From Plumapathes pennacea (taxonomy: Eukaryota; Cnidaria; Anthozoa; Antipatharia; Myriopathidae), in NCBI GenBank assembly GCA_964036295.1, contig OZ038466.1:930001-994000 (forward strand): a DNA stretch of 64,000 nucleotides. The letters are read 5' to 3'. The notes under the pieces are model-generated. The model saw only the letters and a list, made by a program, of their open reading frames with translations, had not been told where the DNA came from and did no database searches. This document shows positions 62,001-64,000 of this stretch, one piece after another. The first letter of the stretch is position 1. Every line of letters starts with the position of its first letter. The position numbers and the translations under genes are program-made.

Positions 62001-64000
62001 ACGAAAATATCGAAATTGTTCATAAACATATTATACAGTCATGCCTGCTTCATGTATTCGGTAACGTTATTTATGATTTTATCATAAACTGAACAAACAT
62101 GATTATTACATAAACATCAGTCATCCCCAAATATAAACATGGATTTGCCACTTGAATAATTAATTTGTTGTCAGCGTGGATAGATCGAGCTGTAGAGTAG
62201 ATTTGGAACTTACCTTCACTTTTTGTAGAGAAAGCCTTCCGTGCAGGTAGACCCTCTCCTGCAACATTCTTTGCATACACCTCCAATGTGTAGCTCGTAC
62301 CTTTTATCAGTGGCGTTATAACTGATCTGGTTTCTTTAGCGGCAAAAGTTTTATTGAATTCAGATTGCAGAACTGTAACTCTGTACCCAGTGATTTGACT
62401 TCCACCATTGTCGACAGGAGGAGTCCACTGAATGGTCAGGGACACAGCCTGGATGTTTTTGTTAGAAAATGTGATGATGGGTGAACCAGGCTTATCTAAA
62501 GGTAAAACATTAATTCAATAATTATCAACAATCACGAAGAACAGCTCTGTGTTTCTTTTCAATAAATATTGTAAAGCGGTGAAGGTTAGGTGGAGTGAAG
62601 AAAGTCAAGAGATAAAATTTAAAAGTATTTTTCGTTTTTGTAATTCATATGTGACATTTGTAATTTGCACGTACAGTATATAACAATAAACAAATGAGTG
62701 TCAAGAAGGTGTGTCACCATGACGCACACATTCTTCATTTATCAACCGCACAGTTCAGATCGAAAGAACTTTGTTAAAACTTGATTTATTCACAAATAAA
62801 CCGTGACTTCACTTGAGTTCACTGGAATTTTTTTTCGAGAATTACAGGACCGATATCACCTAAATTTTTTAAAACGACGGTTTATAGTCGGCACTCACAC
62901 CGTCAAATCACTGTAAGTGACGCAGTTTCTGTATGTGAGCCGACATTACTTGCGGGCAGTTACATGTAAGATATGTAAAGGAGGACAATAACCATGATAC
63001 GTTTTCAGAGTCTAACGTCCGTTTTCATCTGAATTTTTATGTACTTCCGTGAAAGTGGACTATTCATAAAGAGATAGTCTCTACAGAAAGATACAGACTT
63101 ACTTATCTGAAAAATATGAATTGCTAATACGTCTGCACGAGGAAACATATTCTCAGCACTGCACTTGTACTGCCCGAAGTCTGCTGTTTTCTTGAGATTC
63201 AATTCTAATGAACTCGTGGTACTTTTTTCTTGCTTCAGCTGCGACCCTTCAGGTGTGGTCCACGTGACAGTTGGGACAGGAACTCCACGTGCTACACATT
63301 TCAGAGTTACAATCTGTCCGATCCATGAAGATGTGTTGGACGAAGACGCAGCCCTGTCAATCACAGCTCTGTCTGTGATTAAAAGCGCACAACACCCTTC
63401 AGAATTAAAGTGGATCTAAAGACACAGTCATGACTAGTAATATAAAAAACATATCAATGTTCTCAGAACAGAACAACGCACAAACAGAACTGACGATAGC
63501 GAACTTGTTTGGGTATCTTAAAACACAGAACAAGGGAACTTTGACAGTTATATATATATATTTCCAAAAACTGCAATATTATACAAATTTTCCAGATAGG
63601 GTTCTGAAAAGTCTTTACACACTGTTTTTTGCTGTATTGTATACCTTTATTTGTTAAAACAGTCTGTGACAATTTCAGGTGATATCTTATAAAAATGTTT
63701 AACGTACTTACAATTAACAGTAATCCTTGTTTGATTTATTAATGGAGCTCTTCCAGGAATATTCCCTGCGTGGCACTCATAAATGTAGCTCACTGCTGAT
63801 CCACCAGGGCGCTTTATGTTGGTAATTTTGAGCTTGGAAGTTTGTAGTCCCCACTGAATTACCTTAAATCCATTGAAAACTTGCACCCAGGTAATGTTTG
63901 GCTGTGGTTTTCCATCTGCCGCACAGCTTAAAGTAAGATCTTCACCTTCAGTGATAGAAAGGTTGGACGGTGGTATTACTGTAAAATGGACCGGCACTAT
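52204..64000 (-). CDS. Receptor tyrosine kinase, Ig-Ig-FN3-FN3-TM-kinase, multi-exon, 5' end outside window
   Basis: The - strand exons, in transcript order, are 64000-63712, 63372-63103, 62495-62214, 61880-61590, 61168-61124, 60846-60742, 60589-60571, 60370-60331, 60187-59926, 59731-59621, 59370-59180, 58895-58773, 58671-58601, 53448-53408, 52857-52761, 52494-52395 and 52272-52204. Every junction is GT-AG, and phases close to 801 codons including stop from 63997. The kinase has the glycine loop [15 protein letters not shown] lysine, HRDLAARN catalytic loop, DFG, SDVWSFG and CW...RPTF. It is therefore predicted to be an active tyrosine kinase at the plasma membrane. The tail is only 22 residues and holds YINL and YANV. 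It is related to the FGFR/VEGFR-like RTKs; I cannot assign a vertebrate orthologue. It converges on the kinase-less paralogue, with the stop codons 4.7 kb apart. Confidence 0.9.
52395..52494 (-). CDS. RTK exon: kinase C-lobe end
   Basis: The acceptor ATTATTTAG and donor GTAAGTTGC give phase 2-0. It encodes [20 protein letters not shown], with the conserved CW and the subdomain XI arginine, and then [13 protein letters not shown]. Confidence 0.92.
52761..52857 (-). CDS. RTK exon: kinase C-lobe
   Basis: The acceptor ATGTATAG and donor GTGAGTTA give phase 1-2. It encodes [20 protein letters not shown] and [13 protein letters not shown], the standard RTK alpha-G region. Confidence 0.92.
53225..53365. 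repeat. (GCATAA)n hexanucleotide tract with hairpin end
   Basis: CATAAGCATAAGCATAAGCG units are repeated in two blocks. The flanks GTGGCGACATAAGCATAAGC and GCTTATGCTTCTGTCGCCAC are inverted. Confidence 0.8.
53408..53448 (-). CDS. RTK exon: SDVWSFG core
   Basis: A 41-base exon (acceptor GTTTTGCAG, donor GTAAGTC) completes SDV and encodes [13 protein letters not shown], the alpha-F core of the kinase C-lobe. Phase 2 to 1. Confidence 0.9.
53478..53935 (-). repeat. Repeat J, inverse copy in the RTK intron
   Basis: This is the inverse of 23376-23473 and 24347-24645. It is continuous where the forward copy is interrupted. Confidence 0.75.
53936..57075 (-). repeat. Repeat P, inverse copy, split by element G
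   Basis: 53936-54329 is the inverse of about 11940-12285, and 56478-57075 is the inverse of about 11370-11950. They join at GCCGGT in the forward copy. The gap is element G. Confidence 0.8.
54330..56473. mobile_element. Element G: 2.1-kb insert with palindromic GCCCGGGGAGGCA arrays and CCGG duplication
   Basis: The insert begins TGTAAGAGTCTTTTTTGCCC and ends GGGCATTTTTGCCCACTACA, with CCGG on both sides (54326-54329 and 56474-56477). Near each end lie repeated hairpins of the type CCCGGGCATTTTTGCCCAGG and AAAAATGCCTCCCCGGGC. The interior has a (GGAC)n run at 54672-54697 and (TA)n at 56019-56035. No transposase frame was found, so it is probably non-autonomous. Confidence 0.75.
57076..57255 (-). 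pseudogene. Retroelement or helicase ORF remnant with a damaged 2A-like motif
   Basis: The - strand frame reads [17 protein letters not shown], then SVVDPNKTI. The 2A self-separation consensus is DxExNPGP; here the first proline is serine. Such 2A motifs are known upstream of several non-LTR and related ORFs in invertebrates. Only about 60 residues remain. Confidence 0.5.
57263..58368 (-). repeat. H repeat, copy H2 (ORF broken)
   Basis: It matches 27040-28255 in order, from GCTTCTAGCTTTCTCGCAGC to the end hairpin AAGCTTGTGACGTCACAAGC. The ORF survives as two frames. 57303-57623 has [20 protein letters not shown], and 57620-57869 has [21 protein letters not shown] frameshift separates them. 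Confidence 0.75.
58601..58671 (-). CDS. RTK exon: substrate-binding P+1 loop
   Basis: The acceptor is CTCCTCAG, phase 0-2. It encodes [20 protein letters not shown] and then SD, with the valine codon split across the intron. The usual APE triplet is AYE here. The following intron is 5.15 kb and full of repeats, and the next exon begins with the rest of SDVWSFG. Confidence 0.9.
58773..58895 (-). CDS. RTK exon: catalytic and activation loops
   Basis: This 123-base phase 0-0 exon contains [14 protein letters not shown] (catalytic Asp and the AAR tyrosine-kinase signature), [11 protein letters not shown] (metal-binding DFG) and a single activation-loop tyrosine in DDIYTKRSK. The donor is GTTAGT. 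Confidence 0.95.
59180..59370 (-). CDS. RTK exon: kinase hinge, insert and alpha-E
   Basis: The acceptor ATGGCAG and donor GTAACAGG give phase 1-0. It encodes the hinge [18 protein letters not shown], a short kinase insert with [10 protein letters not shown], and alpha-[20 protein letters not shown]. Confidence 0.92.
59621..59731 (-). CDS. RTK exon: kinase alpha-C helix
   Basis: This phase 1-1 exon encodes [15 protein letters not shown], including the alpha-C glutamate that pairs with the VAVK lysine. It continues [14 protein letters not shown], the typical RTK beta-4/beta-5 approach. Confidence 0.9.
59926..60187 (-). CDS. RTK exon: juxtamembrane segment and kinase glycine loop
   Basis: This phase 0-1 exon carries an acidic juxtamembrane segment with [14 protein letters not shown] and [15 protein letters not shown]. 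The kinase start follows: GKGAFSKVG (GxGxFxxV nucleotide loop) and VTVAVKMLK, which contains the ATP-positioning lysine. Confidence 0.92.
60331..60370 (-). CDS. RTK juxtamembrane exon
   Basis: A 40-base exon (acceptor CGCTAG, donor GTGAGTG) encodes [14 protein letters not shown] and takes the frame from phase 2 to 0. The CxxC and Gly-rich sequence is not a motif I recognise. Confidence 0.6.
60571..60589 (-). CDS. RTK juxtamembrane micro-exon
   Basis: A 19-base exon (acceptor ATCTCTAG, donor GTGAGTATCC) encodes KPKPGG and shifts the frame from phase 1 to phase 2. The next exon at 60370 requires exactly this, which is the main support for it. Confidence 0.6.
60742..60846 (-). CDS. RTK exon: transmembrane helix
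   Basis: A 105-base phase 1-1 exon encodes a short cysteine-containing stretch (SCDCGTVH), then the helix [20 protein letters not shown] and the basic CRRAR stop-transfer segment. The acceptor is AATTGAAG and the donor GTACGTGA. Confidence 0.85.
61124..61168 (-). CDS. RTK short stalk exon
   Basis: A 45-base phase 1-1 exon with acceptor TTCTAACAG and donor GTAGCT encodes [15 protein letters not shown], a short extracellular stalk. A further 21-base, frame-preserving, exon-like segment lies at 60987-61007 (acceptor GTTCACAG, donor GTGATG, encoding EEQFLLV). It may be an optional exon and is not counted in the model. Confidence 0.6.
61590..61880 (-). CDS. RTK exon: fibronectin type III domain 2
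   Basis: The acceptor is TTTTTTTAG and the donor GTAGTACTC, phase 1-1. It begins GAPEAAV and has [18 protein letters not shown] and [15 protein letters not shown], ending VPEG at the splice. It is paralogous to 43823-44128. Confidence 0.92.
62214..62495 (-). CDS. RTK exon: fibronectin type III domain 1
   Basis: The acceptor is TTTACCTTTAG and the donor GTAAGTTCC, phase 1-1. FN3 hallmarks are [23 protein letters not shown] and [16 protein letters not shown]. It is paralogous to 43285-43575 on the + strand. Confidence 0.9.
63103..63372 (-). CDS. RTK exon: Ig domain 2
   Basis: The acceptor is TTTTAATCACAG and the donor GTAAGTCTG, phase 1-1. The translation contains [25 protein letters not shown] and [10 protein letters not shown]. 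It is paralogous to the + strand exon 33840-34106. Confidence 0.9.
63712..64000 (-). CDS. RTK exon: Ig domain 1 (runs off the window)
   Basis: The Ig fold is seen in [16 protein letters not shown] and [14 protein letters not shown]. The donor is GTAAGTACG, phase 1. The upstream boundary lies at or beyond the window edge; by comparison with the + gene exon at 7022, only a few bases are missing. Confidence 0.85.

Overview
This window is animal genomic DNA, most probably from an anthozoan cnidarian and within that a stony coral. That placement is inference. It rests on AT-rich sequence, GT-AG introns joining phase-1 Ig and fibronectin-III exons, a receptor tyrosine kinase of the type expanded in cnidarians, and a dense mix of PIF/Harbinger, hAT, pogo-like, CR1-like and tRNA-derived SINE copies. 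No bacterial gene organisation is present.

Host genes. Two paralogous cell-surface receptor genes face each other tail to tail. The + strand gene (7022 to 47518, 5' end outside the window) encodes Ig, Ig, FN3, FN3, a transmembrane helix and a cytoplasmic tail with seven tyrosines in ITIM-, ITAM- and YxN-like settings. It has no kinase domain. The - strand gene (64000 down to 52204, 5' end outside the window) encodes the same Ig-Ig-FN3-FN3-TM ectodomain plus a complete-looking receptor tyrosine kinase domain, and ends with a two-tyrosine tail. Exon phases close exactly in both models: 580 codons including stop for the + gene (first codon split with the previous exon), and 801 codons including stop for the - gene. 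Both proteins end in the same kind of module, YxNL followed 6-7 residues later by YANV. A signalling RTK and a kinase-less partner with a docking-motif tail could be co-regulated or antagonistic; this is inference.

Repeats. Most of the + gene's introns are nested mobile DNA. 1-5 kb: an R1 repeat, a Harbinger relic, a second R1 copy and a SINE. 5.3-6 kb: a pogo-like MITE with an internal foldback. 7.3-8.7 kb: a palindrome and R1 copy 2. 9-10.6 kb: a hAT relic. 11-16.3 kb: repeat P, F/H relatives, a Helitron relic and a TTAA MITE. 17-18.9 kb: a TIR element, a tiny MITE and a palindromic tandem array. 19.2-22.7 kb: a nearly complete Harbinger element. 23.4-24.6 kb: repeat J containing element K. 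25.7-28.3 kb: an F/H composite with an intact 307-codon ORF. 29.5 kb: a dead Ig exon. 30.3-33.6 kb: an R1 copy split by a LINE and an F copy, the latter carrying a SINE. 34.4-39 kb: an F copy split by a 2.9-kb GGAATTCC-rich element. 39.7-43.1 kb: a 3.4-kb inverted repeat. In the RTK gene one 5.15-kb intron (53449-58600) holds repeats J, P (split by a 2.1-kb element), a 2A-like relic and a second H copy.

The most interesting biology is the convergent kinase and kinase-less receptor pair. Next come several apparently undescribed transposon-like families whose ends and target duplications can be read from nested insertions.
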